A DNA stretch of 64,000 bases from Paracoccus sp. (in: a-proteobacteria) (GCF_030538655.1 NZ_JAUNTO010000002.1:166711-230710), one strand, 5' to 3'; positions 43,579 through 53,377 are shown, numbered from the stretch's first letter. The notes: a model not told the origin generated them from the sequence alone. A program made the numbers and translations.

Positions 43579-44899
43579 AATCGCGGGGCCACCGCTGACC
43601 CATCGGCGGGTGCTGGCCATCGCGCTGCCCATCGTTGTGTCCAACGCCACCGTGCCGCTGCTGGGGCTGGTCGATACCGGCGTGATCGGCCAGTTGGGGC
43701 AGGCGGCCCCTATCGGAGCGGTGGGGCTGGGCGCGGTCATCCTGACGACGTTTTACTGGGTCTTCGGCTTTCTGCGGATGGGCACCACCGGCCTGATCGC
43801 ACAAAGCCATGGTGCGGGCGCGGCTGCGGAAACCGGCGCGCATCTGGCCCGCGCGCTGGCCATCGGGCTGGGCGCGGGGCTGGCCTTTATCCTGTTGCAG
43901 ATGCCTCTGTTCTGGGCCGTCTTCCGTATCGCCCCGGCCTCGCCCGAAGTCGAGGTGCTGGCGCGCGACTATCTGGCAATCCGCATCTGGGGCGCCCCCG
44001 CGACCATTGCACTGTATGCGATCACCGGCTGGCTGATCGCGGTAGAGCGCACCCGTGCCGTTCTGGGGCTGCAACTGCTGCAAAACGGGCTGAACGTCGT
44101 GCTGGACCTGTGGTTCGTGTTGGGGCTGGGCTATGGCGTTGGCGGGGTGGCGGCGGCGACGCTGATCGCCGAATGGTCGGGGCTGCTGTTGGGGCTGTGG
44201 CTGGCGCGCCCGATGCTGCGCGGGGTCGTGTCGCGCGGGCTGTTCGCGGCCAGCCACATGGCGCGGCTGATGCAGGTGAACGGCAATATCATGATTCGGT
44301 CGGTTCTGTTGCAGATCAGCTTTACCAGCTTCATGTTTCTGTCCGCCGGGCAGGGCGAGCTTGCGCTGGCCACCAATCAGGTTCTGTTGCAATTCCTGGC
44401 CATCACCGCCTATGCGCTGGACGGCTTTGCCTTTGCTGCGGAAAGTCTTGTCGGGCAGGCGGTCGGGGCGCGGCAGCCGGGGCGGGTGCGCCGCGCATCG
44501 GTGATAACGGCGCAATGGGGCGCGGGCGGCGCGCTGATGCTGAGCGGGGTGTTTCTGCTGGCCGGGCCGTGGACCATCGACCTGCTGACCACTGCGCCCG
44601 ATGTGCGCCAGTCGGCGCGGGCTTTTCTGCCATGGCTGGCGATTGCACCGCTGATCGGTGTGGGCAGTTGGATGCTGGACGGCATCTTTATCGGCGCTAC
44701 CCTGACGCGTGAGATGCGGGCAGCGATGGTGCAATCGGTGGCGGTCTATGCGCTGGCGCTGATCCTGCTGCCCGCCGTCTTTGGTCATCACGGATTGTGG
44801 GCGGCGCTGATGGTGCTGAACCTGACGCGGGCGCTGACCATGGCACGATACTATCCCCGCGCCGAGGCAGCGGCATCCGGTATGCGGGTCAACCTGTAA
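43571..44899 (+). CDS. MATE family efflux transporter
   Basis: 442 residues from GTG 43571, overlapping the thioesterase stop. About 12 membrane segments in two halves. N-terminal VSNATVPLLGLVDTGVIGQLG and the second-half ALDGFAFAAESLVGQAVGARQP are MATE (DinF-type) signatures. It exports drugs or organic cations by Na+/H+ antiport. Confidence 0.93.
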   Translation: MAEIAGPPLTHRRVLAIALPIVVSNATVPLLGLVDTGVIGQLGQAAPIGAVGLGAVILTTFYWVFGFLRMGTTGLIAQSHGAGAAAETGAHLARALAIGLGAGLAFILLQMPLFWAVFRIAPASPEVEVLARDYLAIRIWGAPATIALYAITGWLIAVERTRAVLGLQLLQNGLNVVLDLWFVLGLGYGVGGVAAATLIAEWSGLLLGLWLARPMLRGVVSRGLFAASHMARLMQVNGNIMIRSVLLQISFTSFMFLSAGQGELALATNQVLLQFLAITAYALDGFAFAAESLVGQAVGARQPGRVRRASVITAQWGAGGALMLSGVFLLAGPWTIDLLTTAPDVRQSARAFLPWLAIAPLIGVGSWMLDGIFIGATLTREMRAAMVQSVAVYALALILLPAVFGHHGLWAALMVLNLTRALTMARYYPRAEAAASGMRVNL

Positions 44900-44943
44900 A
44901 CATCAGCCCTGGCCTGCCTGACCGGGGTCGCGCCCAAGGGTGC

Positions 44944-44983
44944 GTATTGGGGCAAAAAACACGCTTCTTGTTTACCCCAATAC
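44944..44983. terminator. Strong bidirectional hairpin after the MATE gene
   Basis: GTATTGGGG (44944-44952) pairs with CCCCAATAC (44975-44983), extended inside by AAA/TTT across one mismatch. It lies between the convergent MATE and ATPase-inhibitor genes; the remaining spacer is empty. Confidence 0.65.
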
Positions 44984-45068
44984 CCCCCAAAACCAGAGCG
45001 CTACGGGATGGTCCGATGGGCCTTTGCCCAAGGGTTGTGCGGTCCTGTCGGCCGGGTCGGGTGGTTGG

Positions 45069-45386
45069 TCAGTCCACGTCCTGCCCCACCTGCTGGCGGG
45101 CGGTTTGCATGAAATCCTGCATTTGGGTGCGGATCGTGCGCTCATCCGCCTTGCCTTCCAGATCGGCGGCAAGCTTGCGATACACGTCTTCGTCGCCCGC
45201 TTCCTCGATGTCGGAACTGACGATGGTCATGGCATAAGTTTGCACCTCGTCGCCGGTTTTGCCCAACAATTCTGCGGCCCATTCCCCCAGCAGGCGGTTG
45301 CGGCGTGCCTCTGCCTTAAAACGCAGATTGGCGTCATGGGCGAATTTGGCCTCATAGGCGCGTTCGCGGTCGTCGAAAGTGGTCAT
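45069..45386 (-). CDS. F1FO-ATPase inhibitor, zeta subunit (DUF1476)
   Basis: 105 residues from ATG 45386. The N-terminus ([18 protein letters not shown]) is very close to the zeta subunit of Paracoccus denitrificans as I recall it, and [20 protein letters not shown] follows. Zeta blocks ATP hydrolysis by F1 through its N-terminal inhibitory helix, replacing mitochondrial IF1 and epsilon function. It is divergent from purC. Confidence 0.92.
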   Translation of the reverse strand: MTTFDDRERAYEAKFAHDANLRFKAEARRNRLLGEWAAELLGKTGDEVQTYAMTIVSSDIEEAGDEDVYRKLAADLEGKADERTIRTQMQDFMQTARQQVGQDVD

Positions 45387-45525
45387 GTGCCTCCCCTCCG
45401 GCAAAATTGCACTCGGTCGAGGCAGATATGCCCGCGCGTGGACGGTGCCGCAACCCCGTATTGCCCCCTTTCGCCGCATCTGCGATAAGCCGCAGGAACA
45501 GCACGGTCGAAAGGACGGGCGGCCA

Positions 45526-46290
45526 ATGGCACCTCGGCGCAAGAAAATCTACGAAGGCAAGGCGAAAATTCTGTATGAAGGCCCGGAACCCGGCACCCTT
45601 GTGCAGTATTTCAAAGATGATGCCACCGCCTTCAATGCCCAGAAAAAGGCCGTGATCGAGGGCAAGGGAGTGCTGAACAACCGCTTGTCGGAATATTTCA
45701 TGCAGGGGTTGACCAATATCGGCATCCCTAACCACTTTATCCGCCGCATCAATATGCGCGAACAACTGATCCGTCAGGTCGAGATCGTTCCGCTTGAGGT
45801 GATCGTGCGCAATTTCGCCGCCGGGTCGATTGCGAAACGGCTGGGGATCGAGGAAGGCACGCCGCTGCCCCGGCCCATCGTCGAATACAGCTTCAAGAAC
45901 GACGAGCTGGGCGATCCCTTCGTGTCGGAAGAATATATCATCGCCTTTGGCTGGGCGGGGCAACAGGATCTGGATGACATCGTGTCGCTGGCGCTGCGGG
46001 TCAACGATTTCCTGTCGGGCGTGTTCTATGGCGTCGGCATCAAGCTGATCGACTTCAAGATCGAGGTCGGGCGCATCTGGGACGGTGATTTCATGCGCCT
46101 GATCGTCGCCGACGAGATCAGCCCCGATTCCTGCCGCCTTTGGGACGTCAAGACCAACGAAAAGCTGGACAAGGACGTGTTCCGGCGTGACTTGGGCAAT
46201 CTGACCGACGCCTATACCGAGGTCGCGCGCCGTCTGGGCCTGATGCCGGCGAATGGCGCGGGTCTGACCAAACCGACGCTGATTAACTGA
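45526..46290 (+). CDS. purC: Phosphoribosylaminoimidazole-succinocarboxamide synthase
   Basis: 254 residues from ATG 45526, AAGGA upstream. SAICAR synthase signatures are visible: [48 protein letters not shown] and [16 protein letters not shown]. It carries out the eighth step of purine synthesis. purS follows after 14 bases. Confidence 0.97.
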   Translation: MAPRRKKIYEGKAKILYEGPEPGTLVQYFKDDATAFNAQKKAVIEGKGVLNNRLSEYFMQGLTNIGIPNHFIRRINMREQLIRQVEIVPLEVIVRNFAAGSIAKRLGIEEGTPLPRPIVEYSFKNDELGDPFVSEEYIIAFGWAGQQDLDDIVSLALRVNDFLSGVFYGVGIKLIDFKIEVGRIWDGDFMRLIVADEISPDSCRLWDVKTNEKLDKDVFRRDLGNLTDAYTEVARRLGLMPANGAGLTKPTLIN

Positions 46291-46304
46291 AAGGACGCCC
46301 CGCG

Positions 46305-46544
46305 ATGAAAGCCCGCGTGACCATCATGCTGAAAGACGGCGTTCTTGACCCGCAGGGCGAGGCGATCCGCCACGCTCTGGCCGGTCTGGGCCATCAGGGT
46401 GTCGCCAGCGTGCGGCAGGGCAAGGTCATTGAACTGGATCTGACTGGCACTGATCCGGCAGCCGCCGAAACCGAAGTGGCCCGCATGTGCGAAAGCTTGC
46501 TGGCGAACACGGTGATCGAGCGTTACCGGGTCGAGATTCTCTGA
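46305..46544 (+). CDS. purS: Phosphoribosylformylglycinamidine synthase subunit PurS
   Basis: 79 residues; AAGGA upstream. Family pattern KARVTIMLKDGVLDPQGEAI and MCESLLANTVIERYRVE. With PurQ and PurL it makes FGAM. purQ, which normally follows directly, is not here. Confidence 0.95.
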   Translation: MKARVTIMLKDGVLDPQGEAIRHALAGLGHQGVASVRQGKVIELDLTGTDPAAAETEVARMCESLLANTVIERYRVEIL

Positions 46545-46668
46545 CTGCCTGTTCTGTCATTCGGGGCGGCAGCCATGCCCGAGCTGGCGGCAATTGCTGA
46601 AAATGTCGCCAAGGCACCGTCAGGAAACCGTTGCAATCAAAATCCAAATGCCGCCACATGGCGACACG

Positions 46669-47463
46669 ATGGATATGAATACTGACGCCCTTTCCGATTC
46701 TCCGGTCATTGAAATCCGGGAGCTGCATAAATCCTATGGTCCGCTTGAGGTTATCAAGGGGGTTTCCCTGATTGCCCGGCGTGGGCAGGTTATCAGCCTG
46801 ATCGGGTCGTCCGGTTCGGGCAAATCGACCCTGCTGCGGTGCTGCAATCTGCTGGAAAACAGCCAGCAGGGCGAGATTCTGTTCAAGGGCGAGGCGGTGC
46901 GCTGGCGTGGTCATGGCATGGATCGTCTGCCCGCCGATCGCGCGCAGGTCACGCGGCTGCGCACCAATCTGTCGATGGTGTTTCAGCAGTTCAACCTGTG
47001 GTCACATATGACCATCCTGCAAAATGTGATGGAGGCGCCCTGCACCGTGCTTGGCCAGTCCAGGGCCGAGGTCGAACCCCGCGCCCGCGCCTTGCTGGCC
47101 AAGGTCGGCATCGGCGATAAATGTGACGCCTGGCCCGCGCAGCTTTCGGGCGGTCAGCAACAGCGTGCCGCCATCGCCCGCGCGCTGTGTATGCAGCCCG
47201 ACGCGCTGCTGCTGGATGAACCGACCTCTGCGCTGGACCCCGAGTTGCAGCAAGAGGTGGTCAAGGTCATCAAGGATCTGGCCGCCGAACACCGCACCAT
47301 GATCCTTGTCACCCATGACATGCGGCTGGCCGCCGATGTGTCCGATCACGTCGTGTTTCTGCATCAGGGGCTGATCGAGGAACAAGGCCCGCCCGGCCAG
47401 CTTTTCGGCGCACCGCAATCAGAACGGCTGCGCCAGTTTCTCAGCGCCACCATGGTGGCCTGA
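46669..47463 (+). CDS. Amino-acid ABC transporter ATP-binding protein (HisP-like)
   Basis: 264 residues from ATG 46669 (ATG 46675 is possible). Walker A GSSGSGKSTLL, signature LSGGQQQRAAIARAL, Walker B ALLLDEPTSALDPE, switch His in LVTHDMRLA. It is the first gene of a transporter cluster that includes a receptor, two permeases and a glutamine-synthetase-like enzyme. Confidence 0.93.
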   Translation: MDMNTDALSDSPVIEIRELHKSYGPLEVIKGVSLIARRGQVISLIGSSGSGKSTLLRCCNLLENSQQGEILFKGEAVRWRGHGMDRLPADRAQVTRLRTNLSMVFQQFNLWSHMTILQNVMEAPCTVLGQSRAEVEPRARALLAKVGIGDKCDAWPAQLSGGQQQRAAIARALCMQPDALLLDEPTSALDPELQQEVVKVIKDLAAEHRTMILVTHDMRLAADVSDHVVFLHQGLIEEQGPPGQLFGAPQSERLRQFLSATMVA

Positions 47464-47483
47464 TCCCAACAGGAGAGTGAAAA

Positions 47484-48215
47484 ATGAAAAAACTGATGTT
47501 TGCAGCCGCCGCACTGGCGCTGACCGCCGGGGGGGCGATGGCGCAGGATGTGGTTCGTATGGGCACCGAGGGCGCCTATCCCCCCTATAACTTCGTCAAT
47601 GATGCCGGGCAGGTGGACGGGTTCGAGGTCGAACTGGGCAACGAGCTGTGCAAGCGCGCCGAACTGAACTGCACCTGGGTGCGTAATGACTGGGATTCGA
47701 TCATTCCGAATCTGGTGTCGGGCAATTACGATACGATCATGGCCGGCATGAACATTTCGGACGAACGCGAACAGGTTATCGCCTTTTCCGAACCCTATAC
47801 TCCGCCGCCCCCGTCCGCCTATGCCGCGCTGAGTGCGGATGCGGATATGGGCGGGATCGTTGCGGCGCAGACCAACACCATTCAGGCGGGCTATGTCGCC
47901 GAAAGCGGTGCGACGCTGCTGGAATATGCCACGGGTGATGAAACCATCGCCGCCGTCCGCAATGGCGAAGCGGATGCCGTGTTCGCCGACAAGGACTTTC
48001 TGGCACCCTTCGTGAACGAATCCGGCGGGCAACTGGTCTGGATCGAAGAAGGCGAAACCGTCGTCGTGGGCAAAGGCATCGCCATCGGGATGCGCAAAAC
48101 CGACACGGAGCTGAAGGCGAAGTTCGACGCCGCCATCGAAACGATGAAGGCCGATGGCACGCTGAACACGATGATTACCAAATGGTTCGGCGAGGAAGCC
48201 GAAACCTTTGAATAA
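47484..48215 (+). CDS. Amino-acid ABC transporter substrate-binding protein (SBP family 3)
   Basis: 243 residues; AGGAG stands before ATG 47484. The signal peptide is about 1-20 (MKKLMFAAAALALTAGGAMA). The mature start VVRMGTEGAYPPYNFVNDAG and IPNLVSGNYDTIMAGMNIS are HisJ/lysine-arginine-ornithine receptor signatures. The gap to the permease gene holds a hairpin. Confidence 0.93.
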   Translation: MKKLMFAAAALALTAGGAMAQDVVRMGTEGAYPPYNFVNDAGQVDGFEVELGNELCKRAELNCTWVRNDWDSIIPNLVSGNYDTIMAGMNISDEREQVIAFSEPYTPPPPSAYAALSADADMGGIVAAQTNTIQAGYVAESGATLLEYATGDETIAAVRNGEADAVFADKDFLAPFVNESGGQLVWIEEGETVVVGKGIAIGMRKTDTELKAKFDAAIETMKADGTLNTMITKWFGEEAETFE

Positions 48216-48240
48216 CCCCTTGCGGGACTGATGGCGCCCG

Positions 48241-48256
48241 CCCGGCATGATCCGGG
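48241..48256 (+). terminator. Intercistronic hairpin after the receptor gene
   Basis: CCCGG (48241-48245), a 6-base loop, then CCGGG (48252-48256), in a GC-rich context extended on both sides. Such partial terminators usually raise receptor expression over permease expression. No U-run. Confidence 0.4.
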
Positions 48257-48274
48257 CGGGCCTCGTGGGGACAG

Positions 48275-49156
48275 ATGTTTCAATATTGCGCCGATCCCAA
48301 ATCGCTGGAAGGTCTGGTCTGGCTGTCGTGCTATCTGACATCCGGCAAGCATATGCTGTTCTATGCCAGCTTTGGCACGGTGCTGTTGCTGCTGGCGGTG
48401 ACAGCGCCGGTGGCCCTGCTGTTCGGGTTTGGCGGCGCGATGGCCAGCCGGTCCGGCTTTGCGCCGCTGCGCTGGCTCGGGCGGATCTATACCTCGATGG
48501 TGCGGGGTGTTCCTGACATCGTGTTCTTTCTGTTCGTGCCGATCGCGCTGGATCAGGGCATCGAATATGTGAAAAGCCGGTTTTACTGTGATCCGTCGAT
48601 CCCGGTGCGGCAGGGCAATGAATTTCTGGTCTGCGCCGCCGCCAAGGTGCCGCTGTCCACCGCGCCCGATTGGGTGCACCAGGCGTATGGTCTGCTGCTG
48701 GCGGTGATCGCCTTTTCGGTCGTGTTCGGCGCGTTTGCGGCGAATGTGCTGTATGGTGCGATGCAGGCGGTGCCGCGCGCGCAACTGGAAACCGCCGAAG
48801 CTTATGGCATGAGCCAGCGGCAGGTCACGCGCCGCATTCTGGTGCCGCAGATGTGGACCTATGCCATCCCCGGCCTGTCGAACCTGTGGATGATTCTCAT
48901 CAAGGCCACGCCCTTGCTGTTCCTGCTGGGGGTCGAGGACATTGTATATTGGGCGCGTGATCTGGGCGGGGTGAAAACCAGCGCCTTTGCCTATCCGCAC
49001 CCCGACTGGCGGCTGTATTATTTTCTGGCGATTCTGGTGTTCTATCTGCTGATGACCTGGGTGTCAGAGCGGGTCATCACCAGCCTGAACCGCCGCCTGT
49101 CCACCGGGCAGGCCACGATGGCGGGCGAAGCGATGCGCAAGGGGGCCGCGGCATGA
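48275..49156 (+). CDS. Amino-acid ABC transporter permease (HisQ-like)
   Basis: 293 residues; GGGG upstream of ATG 48275. Permease signatures: SMVRGVPDIVFFLFVPIALD and the EAA loop ETAEAYGMSQRQVTRRILVPQ. It has an unusual insert between helices (about 90-125, with Cys residues CDP and VCAAA). It overlaps the next permease gene by 4 bases. Confidence 0.92.
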   Translation: MFQYCADPKSLEGLVWLSCYLTSGKHMLFYASFGTVLLLLAVTAPVALLFGFGGAMASRSGFAPLRWLGRIYTSMVRGVPDIVFFLFVPIALDQGIEYVKSRFYCDPSIPVRQGNEFLVCAAAKVPLSTAPDWVHQAYGLLLAVIAFSVVFGAFAANVLYGAMQAVPRAQLETAEAYGMSQRQVTRRILVPQMWTYAIPGLSNLWMILIKATPLLFLLGVEDIVYWARDLGGVKTSAFAYPHPDWRLYYFLAILVFYLLMTWVSERVITSLNRRLSTGQATMAGEAMRKGAAA

Positions 49157-49980
49157 GCAGTTGCACCCAGACCATCACCGATTATGCCCTGCGGTCCATC
49201 GGTATGGGCGAACGGTTGTTGCCCCGCGCTGACATTGATCTGTGTCAGCAGGTCGTGCTGATCGGGTCGGGGCTGATCTGGAACGTCTATTTCGCCTTTT
49301 TCGCGCTGCTGACCGGCTTTTTTCTGGCCAATGTCATCGCCTTGGCCAAGGCCAGCACCAGCCCGTGGCTGCGTGCCCCGGCCGAGGGCTTTATCTTTCT
49401 GTTCCGTGGCAGCCCGCTATTCATCCAGTTCTTTCTGGCCTATGAGGCGCTGGTTCTGTTGCCTCGCGCCGGAATTGATCTGTTCGGGATCACCGTTCAG
49501 ACCAGTTGGATGACCAAGGCATGGGCCGGGGCGCTGATCGTGCTGATCCTGAACACCACCGCCTATTCCGCGCAGATTTTCCACGGCGCGCTGATGTCGG
49601 TGCCCAAAGGCGACATCGAGGCGGCGGATGCCTACGGCATGTCCGGCTGGACGAAATTCCGCCGCGTGCTGTGGCCCACGATGATGCGGCTGGCATGGCC
49701 GTCTTATACGAACGAGGCGATCTTTCTGTTCCATGCCACCACGCTGGTGTTCTTTTCCGGCTTTCCGGCGTTTCAGCAGCAGGGCGATGCGCTGTATTAC
49801 GCCCGCTATTTCGCGGAGCGAACGTTTAACCCCTTTGTCGCCTATCCGATTGTGGCGGCATATTTTATTTTGCTGACACTGGTGCTGATCGGGCTGTTTG
49901 GTATGATGAACCGGCGCCTGAACCGGCATCTGCCGGGGGCAGCACGGCGGATCAGATACCGCCCGCAACTGATAAGGTAA
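49153..49980 (+). CDS. Amino-acid ABC transporter permease (HisM-like)
   Basis: 275 residues. Signatures: FLFRGSPLFIQFFLAYEALVLL and EAADAYGMSGWTKFRRVLWPT. It forms a heterodimer with the preceding permease. The glutamine synthetase gene starts 4 bases after its stop. Confidence 0.92.
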   Translation: MSSCTQTITDYALRSIGMGERLLPRADIDLCQQVVLIGSGLIWNVYFAFFALLTGFFLANVIALAKASTSPWLRAPAEGFIFLFRGSPLFIQFFLAYEALVLLPRAGIDLFGITVQTSWMTKAWAGALIVLILNTTAYSAQIFHGALMSVPKGDIEAADAYGMSGWTKFRRVLWPTMMRLAWPSYTNEAIFLFHATTLVFFSGFPAFQQQGDALYYARYFAERTFNPFVAYPIVAAYFILLTLVLIGLFGMMNRRLNRHLPGAARRIRYRPQLIR

Positions 49981-49984
49981 GATC

Positions 49985-51316
49985 ATGGACTGGCTGAGGG
50001 ATCACCCCGAGGTGCGCACCATCCGCATCGCCGCCGCCGACCTGAACGGCGTGGCGCGTGGCAAACGGGTTCCGGCACGCTTTGCCGGCAAGGTGCAGGA
50101 CGAGGGAACGAAATTTCCCTATTCGGTCCTGAACCTCGACATCTGGGGCGAGGACATCGAGGACAGCCCGCTGGTGTTCCAGTCGGGCGACCCCGATGGC
50201 GTGCTGTTGCCGACGGAACGCGGCTTTCTGCCGATGCCGTGGCTGGATGCGCCGACCGCGTTGTTGCCCTTGTGGATGTTCCACCCCGATGGCCGTCCGT
50301 ATGAAGGCGATCCGCGTCAGGCGCTGGCCCGCGTGGTGGAACGCTATGACGCCGCTGGTTTGGTGCCGGTGGTGGCGACGGAACTGGAGTTTTATCTGAT
50401 CGACGATTCCGGTCGTCAGCTGCGCGTGCCCCCCAGCCCGCGTTCCGGCAAGCGGCGCACCGGGGGTGAAGTGCTGTCGCTCAAGGCGCTGGATGCCTTT
50501 GATCAGTTCTTCACCACGCTCTATGACGCCTGCGAATCGATGGATATTCCCGCCGATACCGCCATTTCCGAGGCCGGGCCGGGGCAGTTCGAAATCAACC
50601 TGATGCATCAGGCCGACGCGCTGAAGGCCGCCGATGATGCCTGGCTGTTCAAGATGCTGGTCAAGGGCATCGCACGGCAATACGGCTTTGCCGGCAGTTT
50701 CATGGCTAAACCATACGAAATGTGGTCCGGCAACGGGATGCATATGCATTTTTCGATTCTGACCAAGGACGGGCGCAATATCTTTGACAACGGCGGTGAC
50801 GAGGGCACGGTCGAGTTGCGCCATGCCGTTGCCGGTTGTCTGCGCGCCATGCCCGGATCGACGCTGCTGTTTGCGCCGCATGAAAACAGCTATGACCGGC
50901 TGGTGCCGAACGCCCATGCGCCTACCGGCATCGGCTGGGCCTATGAAAACCGCACCGGCGCGATCCGCATTCCGTCGTCTGGTCCCAAGGCGCGGCGGAT
51001 CGAACATCGCGTGGCGGGCGGTGACGTGAATCCCTATCTGACCATCGCCGCGGTTCTGGGCGCCGCCCTGAACGGGCTTGAGGACAAGACCGAGCCGCCC
51101 CCCGCCTTTCGCGGCAACGCCTATGACAAGCAGATGGACCAATTGCCGGAAACATGGGGTGCCGCGATTGATGCCTTTGCCGATTGCCCCGAGATACGCC
51201 GCATCTTTTCGGCGCATCTGATCGACAACTTTGTCATGACCAAGCGTCAGGAACTGCACTATATGGCCGAACTGTCAGACGAAGAAACGGTGGAACTGTA
51301 TCTGGATACGGTGTGA
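49985..51316 (+). CDS. Glutamine-synthetase-family enzyme (gamma-glutamylation type)
   Basis: 443 residues, start ATG 49985. Catalytic-domain blocks: VVATELEFYLI, ISEAGPGQFEINLMH, SGNGMHMHFSI, HENSYDRLVPNAHAP and RIEHRVAGGDVNPYL. It lacks the adenylylation-site tail of GlnA, and its length is that of PuuA/GlnT types that glutamylate amines. Being in an amino-acid transporter operon, it probably processes the imported compound. The substrate is unknown. Confidence 0.88.
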   Translation: MDWLRDHPEVRTIRIAAADLNGVARGKRVPARFAGKVQDEGTKFPYSVLNLDIWGEDIEDSPLVFQSGDPDGVLLPTERGFLPMPWLDAPTALLPLWMFHPDGRPYEGDPRQALARVVERYDAAGLVPVVATELEFYLIDDSGRQLRVPPSPRSGKRRTGGEVLSLKALDAFDQFFTTLYDACESMDIPADTAISEAGPGQFEINLMHQADALKAADDAWLFKMLVKGIARQYGFAGSFMAKPYEMWSGNGMHMHFSILTKDGRNIFDNGGDEGTVELRHAVAGCLRAMPGSTLLFAPHENSYDRLVPNAHAPTGIGWAYENRTGAIRIPSSGPKARRIEHRVAGGDVNPYLTIAAVLGAALNGLEDKTEPPPAFRGNAYDKQMDQLPETWGAAIDAFADCPEIRRIFSAHLIDNFVMTKRQELHYMAELSDEETVELYLDTV

Positions 51317-51658
51317 TCCCGGCCTCTGGCTTGGCAGATAAGTTTGAAGGGGAAACGGCGTGTAACATTGTCGCTGGCAGGTGGTGCTGGCAAGGGCGCA
51401 TCGGCGATCTGATCGGGCCTTGATACGGCCCGGCTTTGTGTGGTGATGCAAGCTCTGCTGCTGGCTGCCCCCAGCTTTCGCGCCGGTCTTTGACCGAAAC
51501 TTTGGTCGCATTTGCGCGATGGCTGGCCCGTTCCTGTGCAAACTGTGTGGGGGCGGGGATGCCCTGACGGGGCGCACCTACCGTTATATCCGGCCACCTG
51601 TAAGCTGTCATTTGGCGTGAGAGTGTCGTAGTGATGGCAAAACGATTCAGGACAGATG
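51317..51658. other. Intergenic region, no gene seen
   Basis: About 340 bases between the glutamine synthetase gene and the SH3 lipoprotein gene. A minus-strand frame runs through it (51234-51611) but has no recognisable motifs. Besides the hairpin at 51414 I see nothing to report. Confidence 0.5.
51414..51432 (+). terminator. Candidate terminator of the transporter-glutamine synthetase operon
   Basis: CGGGCC (51414-51419), a 7-base loop, then GGCCCG (51427-51432), about 100 bases downstream of the stop, followed by GCTTTG. Confidence 0.45.
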
Positions 51659-51937
51659 ATGCGACCTCATTTTGCTGCTTTTTTCGCCCTCATGATCGCC
51701 ACCGGATGTGCGGTCGGCTCTGGTGCGGTGGTCCAGGGGGCCGGGCCAGACGATTTGTTGAAGCTACGCGAAGGGCCTGGTCTTGACTACAAGATCATCG
51801 TTGGCCTGCCTGACGGAACACGTCTTGTTCGGCAGAACTGTGTGACGAATGATGGCAAGGTCTGGTGTCGGGTCGTGCTTGCCGACAGGCCCACTGTCTC
51901 GGGCTTTGTTTCGGCGGACTATCTGGCGCATCGCTGA
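51659..51937 (+). CDS. Small SH3-like lipoprotein
   Basis: 92 residues; AGGA sits 6 bases before ATG 51659 (ATG 51656 is possible). Lipobox IATGC with Cys at about residue 17. The remainder is a bacterial SH3 fold: LLKLREGPGLDYKIIVGLPDG and GKVWCRVVLADRPTVSGFVSADYL. It probably binds cell-wall or protein ligands in the periplasm. It stands alone. Confidence 0.8.
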   Translation: MRPHFAAFFALMIATGCAVGSGAVVQGAGPDDLLKLREGPGLDYKIIVGLPDGTRLVRQNCVTNDGKVWCRVVLADRPTVSGFVSADYLAHR

Positions 51938-52356
51938 CGGAATCCTTTCTTCGGCGTATTACTGACCCCGCAGGGCCGGGCCCTTGTCGCGTGGCCTTTC
52001 GCGATATGTTGGTCAAATACGCCGGAACATCGCCACGCCAAGGCTGACGATGCCAGTCATCGTGCAGCTTGCCGGGCACGGCGCAAAGGCCGCGGCCTGC
52101 ACGGGCAATGGGTTGCAGGTGATGGCCATGCCGCCCCCGCAAAGCGCCGCTTTCATATGCGCGACGGAAATTGCCGCCGCACCCACAGTTCAGGACTGGC
52201 TCAGAGTTAAGCAAGCCGACAAGCTCATCCTGCGTAGCGGCGCCCTGTCCACGGCGGAGGCGGATCATAACGGGCACGGTGAATGTAGTGACGAAGCCAA
52301 AGTTCTGGTGGTCTCTGCGCGGGGTGATCCAATGATTATCTTTGCCAGCGCCCGGT
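51938..52356. other. Intergenic region, no convincing gene
   Basis: About 420 bases between the SH3 lipoprotein and the ugpC end. Frames on both strands are open (for example plus 51984-52472, minus 51795-52376) but overlap real genes, begin without a good ribosome-binding site and show no motif. It may be a decayed gene; nothing is identified. Confidence 0.45.
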
Positions 52357-53376
52357 TCAGGGCAGGTTCTGGCCAATGCGCTGACCCGTTGTGGCGTCGA
52401 ACAGATGCAGGGCCTTGGGCGGTGTCGTCAGGCGCAGCGTTTCGGGCAGCGGCGCGCCGGGGGGCAGGGTGACGGTCAGCAATTCGCCGTTCACCCGGCC
52501 ATGGACCAGACGCTGCGCGCCCAGTTCCTCGATGGCGCTGATGGTCATTTCGATCTGGCCATCAGTGGCGGGGGTCAGATCTTCGGGGCGGATGCCGATC
52601 AGACCCGCATGAGCGCTGCCCGGCAGATGCGGCACGGCGCGGGCGGGGATCAGGTTCATCGCCGGACTGCCGATGAAACCGGCGACAAAGGCGGACGCGG
52701 GGCGGCGATACACCTCGATCGGCGTGCCGATCTGCTCCACGCGTCCGCCGTTCAGCACCACCAGACGGTCGGCCAGCGTCATTGCCTCTAGCTGGTCGTG
52801 GGTGACGTAAAGGCTGGTCGTGCGCAAGCGGCGTTGCAATTCGCGGATTTCCAGCCGCATCTGCACCCGCAGCTTGGCGTCAAGGTTCGACAGCGGCTCA
52901 TCAAACAGAAAGGCCGCTGGTTCGCGCACGATGGCGCGGCCCATGGCGACGCGCTGACGCTGGCCGCCGGACAGGGCACGGGGCTTGCGGTCAAGGAAGG
53001 GGCCGATTTGCAGGATGGCGGCGGCCTCATCGACGCGGCGGTCGATTTCCGCGCGGGGGGTGCGGCGGTTTTTCAGCCCATAGGCGAGGTTCTGGCGCAC
53101 CGTCATATGCGGATAAAGCGCGTAGTTCTGAAACACCATGGCAATGTCGCGGTCGGCAGGTTCGACGTTGTTCACCACCCGGTCGCCGATTTTCACCGTG
53201 CCTTCACTGATCGTTTCCAACCCCGCGACCATGCGCAGAAGGGTGGATTTGCCGCAGCCGGACGGGCCGACCAGCACGATCATTTCGCCATCGGCGATGT
53301 CGATATTCACGCCGCCCACAGCACGGGTGCCGCCGGTGTAAACCTTGCCAAGATCGGTGAGGGTAATGGATGCCAT
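52357..53376 (-). CDS. ugpC: sn-Glycerol-3-phosphate ABC transporter ATP-binding protein
   Basis: 339 residues from ATG 53376. Walker [15 protein letters not shown]-loop [11 protein letters not shown], signature [16 protein letters not shown], Walker [15 protein letters not shown]. The C-terminal TOBE part ([19 protein letters not shown]) is of MalK/UgpC class. The last gene of the ugpBAEC operon. Confidence 0.93.
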   Translation of the reverse strand: MASITLTDLGKVYTGGTRAVGGVNIDIADGEMIVLVGPSGCGKSTLLRMVAGLETISEGTVKIGDRVVNNVEPADRDIAMVFQNYALYPHMTVRQNLAYGLKNRRTPRAEIDRRVDEAAAILQIGPFLDRKPRALSGGQRQRVAMGRAIVREPAAFLFDEPLSNLDAKLRVQMRLEIRELQRRLRTTSLYVTHDQLEAMTLADRLVVLNGGRVEQIGTPIEVYRRPASAFVAGFIGSPAMNLIPARAVPHLPGSAHAGLIGIRPEDLTPATDGQIEMTISAIEELGAQRLVHGRVNGELLTVTLPPGAPLPETLRLTTPPKALHLFDATTGQRIGQNLP

Positions 53377-53377
53377 G

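Noticed and set aside
48247-48516. Short frame between the receptor and permease genes
   Set aside because: It overlaps the permease gene in another frame and lacks a ribosome-binding site.
51234-51611. Minus-strand frame considered as an insertion-sequence remnant
   Set aside because: No DDE-type motif, terminal inverted repeats or target duplication seen.
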